A DNA stretch of 64,000 nt, from assembly GCA_947496555.1 (NCBI GenBank), contig CANMDH010000001.1:1-64000 (forward strand), in the 5' to 3' direction. The translations under genes were made by a program, and so were the position numbers. The notes beneath the pieces are model-generated. The model was not told the origin of the DNA. It saw nothing but the letters and a program-made list of their open reading frames with translations, and did no database searches. Positions 1 through 9,739 of this stretch are shown piece by piece. The stretch comes from an uncultured Aquimarina sp. GTDB taxonomy: Bacteria; Bacteroidota; Bacteroidia; Flavobacteriales; Flavobacteriaceae. Numbering within the stretch: position 1 is the stretch's first letter; each line of letters opens with the position of its first letter.

Positions 1-17
1 TCTTCGTTTGTCATGAT

Positions 18-60
18 TCTGTCTGAATAAAATTAATGATTAAAATTTAACTCAGACAGA
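18..60. other. Inverted repeat at left window edge
   Basis: A perfect 9-bp inverted repeat, TCTGTCTGA at 18-26 and TCAGACAGA at 52-60, is separated by 25 AT-rich bases. It sits just past the stop of the leftward regulator gene. It may be a bidirectional terminator with a long loop, or an operator for a leftward gene that could start with the ATG at 14-12 (reading M-T-N-E) and run off the window. Only four codons of that gene would be visible, so it is not listed. Confidence 0.35.
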
Positions 61-78
61 GTTCAGTTTACAGCCTCA

Positions 79-2886
79 TTAAATCTCCAGGATGTAGTTC
101 ACTAAACTCTCAGAATGCTCTAATTTTAACTTTTTTCTTAAACGATATCTTTTAATTTCGACACTTCTTACAGAAATATTTAATAATGGAGCAATCTCTT
201 TGGACGATAAATTAAGTCTTAGATACGTGCAAAATCTAAGATCATGAGGGGTAAGATCATTATGTCTGGCCTTTATTTTCTTTAAGAAGTCTTTATCAAC
301 ACTATTGAATGCCTCTTCAAAATGTTTCCAATCATCTTTATTATTCAGATTCCTGTCGATAATTCTTTCTACATTTTTTAGTCCATCTGTTTCTGCTCCC
401 GATCTTTGAAGTTCTTTTTTTATAGTATTTAAAATTTCGTTCTTCTTGATAATATTCATCGTTGAAGATGCCAACTCGCGATTTTTGCTTTCTATATCCT
501 GAGTCAGTTTTTCATTATTCAATTTCATGATCTCTCGTTCACTTTCCAATTGTTTTAATTCTAACTGCTTTCTGTTTTCTTCGAGCAGCTTCTGTTTTTG
601 TTTGGTATAATATCTTTTGTATGCTCGATGCATTAAAAGCAGGATAATAAGAAAGGATAAAGAATATAAAATTATCGCCAAAATTGATACATACCAGGGT
701 CTCTCTATAGTAAAAGGATATTTGATGACATTTTCACTAAGATTATTTCCTGTTTTGGCCCTAACCATAAATGTATACTCGCCAAAAGGTAAGTTTTCAA
801 AAACGATACTTGGTTTGGTAGTCCACTCGCTCCAATTATCATAAAATCCTTCGAGTTTATATTGAAATCTTGAAATTATAAATTTATTATACTCGGGTAT
901 CGTATATGCAAAAGAAATGGTATTTAAATTAGGTGAAAAAGAAGGGGATTCGTTTGAAAAAGGAACCTCTTTTATCTCGGAATACTTATCTCTAACGGCA
1001 ACTCTATCTAATATGATCGATTGTTTGTTAAAATTCATTTTGGATATATCAACAATCATATATCCATTAGTAGTTCCTAGTAAATAATTATCGTCTTTAA
1101 TATGAATTATGTTTTCAAAACCGACCATCTCTTTTCGTAAAGATCTTGAAATCGGGATTTTAACAATCTTTAATTCTTCAGAAAACTGACCTTGTGAGAC
1201 GTAGCCAATATCCTCTTCTGTAAAGTTCCATAGGCCGCCAACATTATCCTCTATCAATTTACCAGGTTTATGGTATATACTATCCGGTTGATTACCAAAT
1301 ACATTCTCTCGCTCAAATGCCTTCTTTGCACTGTTATAAGAGAAAACTCCATTCTCATGGGTATACCAAATATGATCATTAAATTTTGTCAGCCTAGAAC
1401 TCTTACCGATCGCCACCGATGAGTCTTTGGTTACCTCGTTTGCATTGGTGAGGTGTTTATCAACTTTTATTTTAAAAATCCCCTTGTACTCATGATTTAC
1501 CCATATCCCATTATCATATCTTTCAGCAAACCTGGCAGAATAGTCAAAACCTTTTATCTTATGTTTGAGATTCCAATTATTATTTTTCTTTTCAAGAATA
1601 CTAAGTCCGGTATAGGTACCTTGTAGTAACCAATTAGGATTTTCTGGTATGGTTTTAAAAGTCCATCCTCCCTCAATATCAGAAATTAACTTTGCCTCAT
1701 TATTTTGTATTAGAAAAGTTCCAAAATTATGTCCGCAAAAAAGAGTGTTATCATATACAAAAAGGCTCCAAACCTGCCCATCGGTTCCTTTGACAGGGGT
1801 AAACTCCCCATCCTCATGTAACTTCTTGTAAAAAAGTCCTTGATTTGTTCCCAGATATAAAAAATCATCGTATACAATAGATGCGTATACGGTACCTAGG
1901 TTCCCTTTCCTGTCATTAAAAATTTGGATCGGAGAGTTTATTTCAATCTTATTAATTCCGTTATCAAGCCCCATCCAAATATTTTCATCAATATCTTCAA
2001 ATAATGTCAGTACTGTATTATTGCTGAGCCCTTTACTTTTTTCTATTTGATCTATTATTTCTCCGGTTGGAGAAAGATGAATAAGCCCTTTTGAAATAGT
2101 TCCTAAAACAAAACTTTTGTCTTTCAGTCGTATGCTCTCAATTATTTTGATTGTTTCAAATAAATCATCTGCTGGAGTTTTCCATTTACGAATTGTATTG
2201 TTAGAAAATTCAAAAAAACCATGATTATCCGTTAATATTAGAATTCCATTATCAGTTTCAGAAATGTTGACAATTTTATCATTCCTTGCGATAGAAAAAT
2301 CTGTAACAAGTTTGGGTTTTCCTTGTTCGATTTTAAAAATTCCTTTTTCAATATCTTGGTAATATACTGTTCCATTTACATTATACATGGTAAGCATACC
2401 TACTTCCGATTCAATAATATTGATTTCACCAGTATCTTCATTATAGATATAAATTCGATTTAAGGATTGAAATAATATCCAATTATCGAGATTGACTATG
2501 AACCAGAATTGCTCATCCTCGATTAAATCTTTTTTCATAGTATCACTCAATGATGTATATTCTAGTTTTCCTAAGTTGTTTTTCTTCCAAAATCCAAAAT
2601 TCATATAGAATCCAGTATAAATTCGATCATTTACAACATTTACCGATCTCATTATAGTTCCATTTGGCGTAGGGTATAGTGTCCAACGAGTTCCGTTAAA
2701 TTCTAATAAGCCACTGTTATTGGCTACATATATATATTTATTATCGGACTGTGAGATGTCCCAATTTTGAGTTTCTCCTTTATAATCTTTGGGTAAATAC
2801 ACTTCGATGGGAGGTACTTCCTGAGAACATAATAGTTTGGGAAATAACAAAAAACTGAAAAGAAATATTTTTTTTAAGTATTTCAA
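79..2886 (-). CDS. Membrane-spanning Y_Y_Y sensor with C-terminal LuxR-type HTH
   Basis: Likely transcription regulator that senses an extracytoplasmic ligand. Residues 1-22 form a signal peptide. They are followed by a long beta-propeller-like region with two-component-regulator propeller character, a Y_Y_Y domain near 660-725, one membrane helix near 735-756, a coiled coil from about 758, and a LuxR/GerE-type helix-turn-helix from about 878 (LTPHDLRFCTYLRLNLSSKE). No histidine kinase or receiver domain is present, so it differs from the hybrid two-component systems of Bacteroides loci. The start codon is TTG with an in-frame stop directly before it, so no upstream ATG is possible, and the next in-frame Met would delete the signal peptide. 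It diverges from the three glucanase genes, so control of that locus is a reasonable inference. Confidence 0.85.
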   Translation of the reverse strand: MKYLKKIFLFSFLLFPKLLCSQEVPPIEVYLPKDYKGETQNWDISQSDNKYIYVANNSGLLEFNGTRWTLYPTPNGTIMRSVNVVNDRIYTGFYMNFGFWKKNNLGKLEYTSLSDTMKKDLIEDEQFWFIVNLDNWILFQSLNRIYIYNEDTGEINIIESEVGMLTMYNVNGTVYYQDIEKGIFKIEQGKPKLVTDFSIARNDKIVNISETDNGILILTDNHGFFEFSNNTIRKWKTPADDLFETIKIIESIRLKDKSFVLGTISKGLIHLSPTGEIIDQIEKSKGLSNNTVLTLFEDIDENIWMGLDNGINKIEINSPIQIFNDRKGNLGTVYASIVYDDFLYLGTNQGLFYKKLHEDGEFTPVKGTDGQVWSLFVYDNTLFCGHNFGTFLIQNNEAKLISDIEGGWTFKTIPENPNWLLQGTYTGLSILEKKNNNWNLKHKIKGFDYSARFAERYDNGIWVNHEYKGIFKIKVDKHLTNANEVTKDSSVAIGKSSRLTKFNDHIWYTHENGVFSYNSAKKAFERENVFGNQPDSIYHKPGKLIEDNVGGLWNFTEEDIGYVSQGQFSEELKIVKIPISRSLRKEMVGFENIIHIKDDNYLLGTTNGYMIVDISKMNFNKQSIILDRVAVRDKYSEIKEVPFSNESPSFSPNLNTISFAYTIPEYNKFIISRFQYKLEGFYDNWSEWTTKPSIVFENLPFGEYTFMVRAKTGNNLSENVIKYPFTIERPWYVSILAIILYSLSFLIILLLMHRAYKRYYTKQKQKLLEENRKQLELKQLESEREIMKLNNEKLTQDIESKNRELASSTMNIIKKNEILNTIKKELQRSGAETDGLKNVERIIDRNLNNKDDWKHFEEAFNSVDKDFLKKIKARHNDLTPHDLRFCTYLRLNLSSKEIAPLLNISVRSVEIKRYRLRKKLKLEHSESLVNYILEI

Positions 2887-3368
2887 TTATATCAAAGGTT
2901 TATGATTAAAACGTTTAGTATTCAATACAACAGATGCTACAACATCAGCAATATATTTTTTAAGGCATTACGCTATTAAAAACATTTGATATTACGACAT
3001 TTTTTTTGAGTTTTAGACCAAATAAGAGTTGCTGTATAGTTTTTGTATAGTTGTTTTTTACATTTTTACTCGCTAATCTCTAATTTTTAGTTTTCCCTCT
3101 GCTATAACTTTTCATAAAATTGTTCATACAAATTATCAAATATTTAACCTACTAACTCTTCTTAATTAAAACATATAGAGAAAAAATGAAAGCTTTTTAT
3201 TTTAACCAAATAAACACCTATAGGATATTATAATGCATTTAATTCTCTGAAAGGGAAATTATTTTGCTTTGTTAGATGTTTTTGGACGGATGTCTAAAAA
3301 AATTAACATTTTACTCTATTCATACCTCATAACACATATAATTTATATACAACATTACCTATACAAAT

Positions 3369-3412
3369 AGGATACACTATTTATTTGAATAATAAATTTA
3401 TTGATGTATCCT
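3369..3412. promoter_or_regulatory. Nested inverted repeat upstream of GH5, candidate operator
   Basis: AGGATACA at 3369-3376 is matched by TGTATCCT at 3405-3412, an exact 8-bp inverted repeat. Inside it lies a second dyad, TTTATT-N5-AATAAA. The element sits about 200 bp before the GH5 start, in the region shared with the LuxR-type regulator. It could be that regulator's binding site, but nothing in the sequence proves this. Confidence 0.35.
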
Positions 3413-3548
3413 AAAACCTCAATTGATTTTAAACACCCCCGTAAACAAGGGCTTCAAAACATCTTTGATGAACTTCTATCTTCTTCTGTAGCAAGGCTGT
3501 ATATTTTTTGTAGTGGTACGTAATAGGCTATTTACTGTAGGTTTGAAT

Positions 3549-3556
3549 TACTTTTG
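3549..3556 (+). promoter_or_regulatory. Putative -7 element for the glucanase genes
   Basis: TACTTTTG matches the Bacteroidetes -7 consensus TAnnTTTG and would give a leader of about 50 nt before the GH5 start. I see no clear -33 TTTG at 19-21 nt upstream, which would fit an activator-dependent promoter. Confidence 0.35.
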
Positions 3557-3614
3557 AAATAACAAAAATTTAACAATTCTTTTAAATATTAATCAACAAA
3601 CCAAATCAAAACCA

Positions 3615-5669
3615 ATGAAATCTAAAAAAATTACCCCTGTGTGCCTTGTCATTTTTATTACTCTTATTCTTTTTACAACTCATATTCAAGGTCAATCTCT
3701 AGTAACACAACACGGGCGGCTACAAGTGTCTGGCAATCATGTTGTAGATAAAAACGACCAAATTATAAGTCTTGCTGGAAACAGTTTGTTTTGGAGCAAT
3801 TGGGAACCCGGCGCTAAATTCTATACTGCTAATACAGTAAACCATCTGGCAAAAGAATGGAAAAGTGATATCGTGAGAGCCGCAATGGGTGTAGAAAAAG
3901 ATGGCGGTTACCTTGCCAACAAAGAAAGAGAAAAAAACAAAGTAAAAACTATTGTAGAAGCTGCTATTGCACAAGATATATATGTAATTATTGATTGGCA
4001 TACCCATGAAGCCGAAAAGTACCAACAAGAGGCTATCGACTTCTTCAAAGAAATGGCACAATTATACGGTACTAATGATCATGTTATTTATGAAATCTAC
4101 AACGAACCCATTAACCAATCTTGGGGTACTGTAAAATTGTATGCCAATGCGGTTGTAAACGCAATTAGAGCTATCGACCCAGACAACCTAATCGTTGTGG
4201 GTACACCACAATGGTCACAAAACGTGGTCGACGCATCAAATAACCCATTGACTCAAAACAATATAGCCTTCACCTTACACTTTTATGCCGGAACTCATAA
4301 ACAGTATTTAAGAGACCAGGCAACCCAGGCTATGAATAATGGTATTGCCTTGTTTGTTACCGAATGGGGAGTTGTTAATGCCGATGGTAACGGAGTTGCA
4401 AATAAACCAGAAACCGAGAAATGGATGCAATTCTTAAAGAATAATGGTATAAGCCATGCAAACTGGTCGGTAAGTGATAAAGCCGAAGGTGCTTCGGTAG
4501 TTGCTCCTAATAAAGGTGTTACTGGCCTTCTTGCCAATAATTTAACCGAAACCGGTTTTTATCTGCGAGATATTATCGAGAATTGGAATGATGGAGGCTC
4601 AAATAATGATCATTGTACTTTTAAAGATATTTTGGTTTCCGAACGTATTCAAGCAGAAGATTTTTGCAAGCAATCCGGGATAAAGTTCGAAAATACTTCC
4701 GATACTGGTGGTGGACAAAATGCGGGATATATAGAATCAGGAGATTATCTTGAATACAATGTAAAAATTCCCGAAGACGGACAGTATACATTACATTTTA
4801 GGGTAGCAGCATTTGCCGAAAACATCAAGTTTGATATACTGAATGAAAATACTGTTTTGGCCACGGTAAATACTGCTTCCACAAGAGGTTGGCAAAATTG
4901 GAAAACAGTTAGCAAAACAATCAACCTTCCGCAAGGTGATCAAACCATACGAATAAGAGCCACTGGTAGTTTTTGGAATATCAATTGGTTCGATATTATT
5001 AAAGATGTGATTCCACCAGGACCCTGTTCTGGCGAAGGACAATCTATTACAAACCTTATCCAGGCAGAAGACTTTTGTTCTGAATCTGGTGTGAAATTGG
5101 AATCAACCACAGACGATGGCCGTGGCCAAAATGTAGGATATATAGAATCTGGAGATTATATAGCATATCGTTTAAATATTCCTGCAACCGGGCAGTATGA
5201 TATCAATTTTAGGGTGGCTGCATTGTCAAACAATATCAAGTTTAATGTACTAAACGGAACTGCCGTAGTAACTACTGTTGATAGTGAACCAACCGGATCG
5301 TGGCAAAACTGGAAAACTGTTACCAAAACCATTAATCTAAATGCGGGAAGCCAAACTTTGCGCATAGTAGCTACAGGTGATTACTGGAATATCAATTGGT
5401 TTCAATTAGTTTCTAATAATAACCCTGCTCAAAGTGAAGATATAACAGTGAAAATGTACCCCAACCCAGTTCAAAACACATTACTTATAGATGGAATTAA
5501 CAAAAAATCTTTAATCACCATTACAGATTTTATGGGAAGAACCTTTCTTAAATCCCAAATAAATATTGATCAGAAAACAGTAGATGTGTCAAGTTTAAAA
5601 AGTGGCAACTATATCATTACTATCAACGAAGGACCTCAAAAAACATCCTTCCAATTAGTAAAAAAATAA
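3615..5669 (+). CDS. GH5 endoglucanase with two CBM6-like modules and T9SS tail
   Basis: Secreted endo-beta-glucanase of glycoside hydrolase family 5, closest in feel to subfamily 2 cellulases. Signal peptide 1-26, then a catalytic domain to about 325. The acid/base Glu is E164 in IYNEP and the nucleophile is E250 in FVTEWG. Two similar carbohydrate-binding modules of CBM6 type follow (about 340-462 and 477-600), each containing IQAEDFC and GYIESGDY. A type IX secretion sorting domain (about 608-684, with YPNPV) ends the protein, so it is exported through T9SS. The 45-nt gap to the next gene suggests one operon. GH5_2 enzymes usually cut beta-1,4-glucan, while the neighbours suggest beta-1,3-glucan, so the true substrate could be a mixed or composite glucan. 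Confidence 0.9.
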   Translation: MKSKKITPVCLVIFITLILFTTHIQGQSLVTQHGRLQVSGNHVVDKNDQIISLAGNSLFWSNWEPGAKFYTANTVNHLAKEWKSDIVRAAMGVEKDGGYLANKEREKNKVKTIVEAAIAQDIYVIIDWHTHEAEKYQQEAIDFFKEMAQLYGTNDHVIYEIYNEPINQSWGTVKLYANAVVNAIRAIDPDNLIVVGTPQWSQNVVDASNNPLTQNNIAFTLHFYAGTHKQYLRDQATQAMNNGIALFVTEWGVVNADGNGVANKPETEKWMQFLKNNGISHANWSVSDKAEGASVVAPNKGVTGLLANNLTETGFYLRDIIENWNDGGSNNDHCTFKDILVSERIQAEDFCKQSGIKFENTSDTGGGQNAGYIESGDYLEYNVKIPEDGQYTLHFRVAAFAENIKFDILNENTVLATVNTASTRGWQNWKTVSKTINLPQGDQTIRIRATGSFWNINWFDIIKDVIPPGPCSGEGQSITNLIQAEDFCSESGVKLESTTDDGRGQNVGYIESGDYIAYRLNIPATGQYDINFRVAALSNNIKFNVLNGTAVVTTVDSEPTGSWQNWKTVTKTINLNAGSQTLRIVATGDYWNINWFQLVSNNNPAQSEDITVKMYPNPVQNTLLIDGINKKSLITITDFMGRTFLKSQINIDQKTVDVSSLKSGNYIITINEGPQKTSFQLVKK

Positions 5670-5714
5670 CTTTCCATCTACTGTTTTTAAAAAAATTAAC
5701 GTAAACCAAAAAAA

Positions 5715-8700
5715 ATGAAAAAGAGTACAATTATTACATTTCTGTGTTTTCTTGTTCTACAAATACAGAATACCCAGGCTCAATGCACCGATTTGATATT
5801 TAATGATGAGTTTTCAGGGTCTTCTGTAGACCTAAGTAAGTGGAGTTTTGATATCGGAGATGGATGCCCTGGTCTTTGCGGATGGGGAAATGCCGAGGAG
5901 CAATATTATCGTTCAGAAAACACCAGTGTAAGTAATGGTAAGTTAATCATTACCACAAAAAATGAAAGCTTTGGAGGCAAGCAATACACATCGTCTAAAC
6001 TTATTACCTCCCAGAAATTCAGTTCAAGATACGGTAGATATGAGGCCAGTATCAAATTACCATCCGCAGGCGGAATATGGCCAGCGTTTTGGATGTTACC
6101 AGAAAATGGAAGTTGGCCCTTCACCGGTGAAATTGACATCATGGAAGCCCAACATAAAAATCCTCAAAAAATTGGAGGTACCGTTCATTATTCAAATGGA
6201 GGTTGGACGTTTAACGGTAGAGAATACCATGCAGGATTAGATCTTTCTGCAGGGTTTCATGAATACGCGGTTGAATGGGAACCTAACGAAATACGCTGGT
6301 ATGTTGACAACCAGTTATATCACACAGTTACTCCAGCCACTACGGTGGATCCCTGGCCTTTTTCTGAAGGTAATTGGTATATTATTCTAAATGTTGCAGT
6401 TGGTGGACCTGGAACACCCTATACTGGTAGAGTTGCTCCTACTCCACAGGACTATCCTACTCAAATGGAGGTAGATTATGTTAGGGTCTATAACGGCACA
6501 CTGAATCAAGAATTGATTGGAGACAACAAGGTACAAGAAGGAGAGTCTGGTAAAAGATATAGTGTTGAAAATAGTGATGGAACTTCTTTTACATGGACTG
6601 TACCCAATACTGCGGTAATTGCAACTGGTCAAGGAACTAATTCAATTACTGTGGACTGGGGTGCCACAGGCGGAGATGTAACTGTACAGATTAGCAAACC
6701 GGGATGTGAAAACAATACTCTTAAAATGCCTGTTGAAGTAATTAAACCAAGAACCGTTGAATTTATTTATGAAGATTTTGAAGCCAACAGAAATATATCC
6801 TATACTTCGGTAACCGATGGTACGCTTGAACAATCTGTTAACAACCCAAATACAAACAATATAAATAATTCCCAACTCGTAGGAAAATACCAGAGATCTT
6901 CTGGTGCTTTGTATGACGGATTGTATATTTCTTCTTCAGATATTGGAAATGCTTTAGATATAGTTTCCGGTAAAAAGGAAATCTGGGTAGATGTGTATAG
7001 TGATGCTCCTATCGGAACGGAGTTCATTTTACAGATCGACAAAGGTGTTGCTTCTGTAAATACGTATCCCGCAGGAAGACATAGCAGGTATACTGCAAAA
7101 ACTACAACTCAAAATCAATGGGAAACATTAGAATTTGAATTGTTTGATAGACCCGATACAAGTATTGGTGGAACTGACACCGATCAATTTGTAGTATTGA
7201 TCGATCCCGAGAGTAATACCAATCATACGGTGTACTTTGATAATTTCAGAAAAATGAAAGTACCCGAAGCTGTTTTGTTAGAAGAAGAAATTATTGCTAA
7301 CTATGAAGATATTGATCTATTAAGCGTGTTTTTTGAAAATGGAGAATACACTGCCAAAATACCTAATCCAAATCCAAATGAGGTCAACACAAGTAATAAT
7401 GTAGCGAGCTATACCAGAAATGCTTCAGAAGTATATGATGTCGTTAGTTTCTCTACCAATGTTATTCAAAACAGTGCCCCTTTTGTAGATGGAGATCATA
7501 TCTTTTACATGGATCTATATACTTCTGCTCCGGTTGGAACAGAAATAACATTAAGTCTGGAAAATCAGGTTATTTCTGAAAACGACTTCCCCGCAGGGAG
7601 AAACAGTCAATATATCGGTGTTGTTGGTGTTCAAAATGGTTGGCATACTATAGAATTTGCTTATGCGTCTTCTCCAGACAGTGCCACGTCGGGTGTAGCT
7701 GTTGATGAAATTTCGCTGCTTTTTAATCCTAACTCGAACACCTCTGAAACATACTATTTTGACAATTTCAGAATTGGTAAAACTAAATTGCCGGTAAATT
7801 ATAGTTTCCTGGAAGTAATACAAGATTTTGAAAACATCAATAATTTAACTTACAATACTACTACAACAGGCAATTATACTTTTGGAGTTGATAATCCAGC
7901 CAATAACGATATCAACGCTTCTGCAAAAGCCGGCGCATACATTAGAAATAACACCGAATTGTATGATGTCCTGTTTTTTGATACCAATTTTATCAATGAC
8001 GCCAGTGCATATGTGACCGAAGATAAAAGGTTTGCAATGGATGTATACACATCTGCTCCTATTGGCACCTTAATAAGTTGGCAATTAGAATCTGGAGCGC
8101 TTTCTAATAGCGAAAATTATCCAACCGGAAGACATAGCATTTATCAGGCAAAAACAAAGGAAACAAATACCTGGCATACTATTGAATTTGTACTAACTAG
8201 CACTCCTGATTTGGTAGTAACCGATAGCCAGGTAAACAGAGTAGTAGTACTTTTTAATCCTGGTGTTGCCTCTGGTGAAACCTTCTATATTGATAATTTT
8301 CGAGTTCTTGAAAAAGAAGATACTGTGGTTACTAAGCCTGTATTGTCAAGTATTGTTATTAGTCCTTCTAATAGTGAAATTACTCTGGGAGCTTCTCAAC
8401 AATTTTCAGCTCAGGGATATGACCAAAATGGAAATACCATATCAGCATCTTATAGCTGGACAGCCAACGAGGGATCAATAGATTCTAATGGCTTGTATAC
8501 AGGTTCATTAGCCGGAGAATATACCGTTACGGCAACAAGTGAAACGGTTTCAGGATCAACTACAATAAAAGTTATAAACAATGCACCAATTACTTATGCT
8601 TCAATCCCTGGCGTTCTGGAAGGGGAAAATTACAAACCAGGAGGCCAGGGAATTGGTTTTAATGATACCACTCCTGGAAACACGGGTGGTGCTTACAAAG

Positions 8701-9641
8701 AAGATGATGTTGATATAGAAAATACCGGTGACTCTTCTGGAGTATACAATGTGGGATGGATTGATGCTAACGAATGGTTGGCTTATGATATCGATGCTAC
8801 AGCAACATCCAATACCTACGATATAGACTTCAGAGTAGCTTCTCCCAATGGTGAGGGTAAATTTCACTTAGAAATAAATGGTGTAGCTATTACTGACGTA
8901 ATTTCGGTACCCAATACAGGAAACTGGCAAGACTATCAAACAGTGACTGTTACCAATATTAGTATAGCTGCCGGTCAACAAGAACTGAGAGTTGTTTTTG
9001 ACAACAGTGGTTTAAATCTGAATTTTATCGAATTCAGAGCTTCTTCTGGTACTCCCAACCAGGAAGTTTGTACGGGAATTGCTGACAATCAACAGTATCG
9101 CTATGAGGTTTCATCAGATTCTGCCTACCCCACTATTACATTCATCCCAGAAGTTACTGGAACTGGCGATACTGTTTGTATTTTATATTATGGTACTTCG
9201 TCTACCGGTACCTATGCCGGCTATACGGTTAGTCCCAACGAGCCATATCAAATCAACGCTCAAGAAGGAGAACAAATCTATTTTTACTACACCTATAACT
9301 TGCCTGCTGGTGGTGAGAATAATACCGCAGATCAACGACACAATTTTATTGTTGGAGAATGTAATGCTACACAAGGGTTAAAATCCAATAAAAATATTGA
9401 TTCAAAGGTATTGGTATATCCTAATCCTGTATCGAATAAATTGCACATGCAATTATCGGCAACAGACAGCTTTAAGGGATTCGAAATTATTGATTTACTG
9501 GGAAAAACAATCGTTAAACAACCCATTAATATTAAAACCAAACATATCAACATAGACATGAGCCAATACGAAAAAGGTCTTTACTTTTTAAACCTACATA
9601 GCATTACTGGAAATCAAACCATTAAGCTATTGAAAAAATAA
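5715..9641 (+). CDS. GH16 laminarinase, multimodular, CBM6 + CBM56-like, T9SS tail
   Basis: Secreted endo-beta-1,3-glucanase (laminarinase type) of family GH16. Signal peptide 1-22 is followed by the catalytic domain at about 24-260, with GEIDIMEAQ giving nucleophile E139, D141 and acid/base E144. An Ig/PKD-like segment lies at about 265-343. Three related repeats of about 165 residues follow (about 347-513, 524-689, 697-866), each ending in YFDNFR or YIDNFR. Then come a Big-like domain (about 876-953), a CBM6 module (about 960-1108), a CBM56-like module (about 1117-1216) and a T9SS sorting tail (YPNPVSNK and on). At 1308 residues it is far longer than a minimal GH16 enzyme. The last three modules closely match those of the next gene, which points to tail duplication. 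Confidence 0.9.
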   Translation: MKKSTIITFLCFLVLQIQNTQAQCTDLIFNDEFSGSSVDLSKWSFDIGDGCPGLCGWGNAEEQYYRSENTSVSNGKLIITTKNESFGGKQYTSSKLITSQKFSSRYGRYEASIKLPSAGGIWPAFWMLPENGSWPFTGEIDIMEAQHKNPQKIGGTVHYSNGGWTFNGREYHAGLDLSAGFHEYAVEWEPNEIRWYVDNQLYHTVTPATTVDPWPFSEGNWYIILNVAVGGPGTPYTGRVAPTPQDYPTQMEVDYVRVYNGTLNQELIGDNKVQEGESGKRYSVENSDGTSFTWTVPNTAVIATGQGTNSITVDWGATGGDVTVQISKPGCENNTLKMPVEVIKPRTVEFIYEDFEANRNISYTSVTDGTLEQSVNNPNTNNINNSQLVGKYQRSSGALYDGLYISSSDIGNALDIVSGKKEIWVDVYSDAPIGTEFILQIDKGVASVNTYPAGRHSRYTAKTTTQNQWETLEFELFDRPDTSIGGTDTDQFVVLIDPESNTNHTVYFDNFRKMKVPEAVLLEEEIIANYEDIDLLSVFFENGEYTAKIPNPNPNEVNTSNNVASYTRNASEVYDVVSFSTNVIQNSAPFVDGDHIFYMDLYTSAPVGTEITLSLENQVISENDFPAGRNSQYIGVVGVQNGWHTIEFAYASSPDSATSGVAVDEISLLFNPNSNTSETYYFDNFRIGKTKLPVNYSFLEVIQDFENINNLTYNTTTTGNYTFGVDNPANNDINASAKAGAYIRNNTELYDVLFFDTNFINDASAYVTEDKRFAMDVYTSAPIGTLISWQLESGALSNSENYPTGRHSIYQAKTKETNTWHTIEFVLTSTPDLVVTDSQVNRVVVLFNPGVASGETFYIDNFRVLEKEDTVVTKPVLSSIVISPSNSEITLGASQQFSAQGYDQNGNTISASYSWTANEGSIDSNGLYTGSLAGEYTVTATSETVSGSTTIKVINNAPITYASIPGVLEGENYKPGGQGIGFNDTTPGNTGGAYKEDDVDIENTGDSSGVYNVGWIDANEWLAYDIDATATSNTYDIDFRVASPNGEGKFHLEINGVAITDVISVPNTGNWQDYQTVTVTNISIAAGQQELRVVFDNSGLNLNFIEFRASSGTPNQEVCTGIADNQQYRYEVSSDSAYPTITFIPEVTGTGDTVCILYYGTSSTGTYAGYTVSPNEPYQINAQEGEQIYFYYTYNLPAGGENNTADQRHNFIVGECNATQGLKSNKNIDSKVLVYPNPVSNKLHMQLSATDSFKGFEIIDLLGKTIVKQPINIKTKHINIDMSQYEKGLYFLNLHSITGNQTIKLLKK

Positions 9642-9659
9642 CTTTGGCCTCTATTTTAT

Positions 9660-9694
9660 GAGAGAATGGCTCTAAAATATGGAGCTGTTCTCTC
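9660..9694 (+). terminator. Hairpin between GH16 and GH64 genes
   Basis: GAGAGAATGGCTC (9660-9672) pairs with GAGCTGTTCTCTC (9682-9694) over 11 of 13 positions, with a 9-nt loop. It lies 18 nt after the GH16 stop. There is no strong T-run, so it may be a partial terminator or a 3'-end stabiliser within an operon. A sequence-related hairpin follows the GH64 gene. Confidence 0.55.
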
Positions 9695-9739
9695 TTAAAT
9701 ATCCTTTAGAATAATCACACTCACTCTTATATTAAAAAC

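Larger units (their letters stand above)
2887..3614. other. 728-bp divergent intergenic region, regulator/GH5
   Basis: No convincing gene lies here. It separates the leftward regulator from the rightward glucanase genes and should hold both promoters. A -7-type element and a nested inverted repeat are listed separately. The rest is AT-rich sequence without recognisable structure. Confidence 0.6.

Noticed and set aside
1-14. Possible leftward gene start at the left edge
   Set aside because: Only four codons are visible, which cannot support a gene call.
79-2886. Regulator considered as a hybrid two-component sensor
   Set aside because: After the Y_Y_Y domain and helix there is only a coiled coil and a LuxR-type HTH; no HisKA, HATPase or receiver motif is present.
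6753-8312. Repeat array considered as a CRISPR or mobile repeat
   Set aside because: The periodicity is about 500 bp, in frame and diverged, and explained by repeated protein domains.
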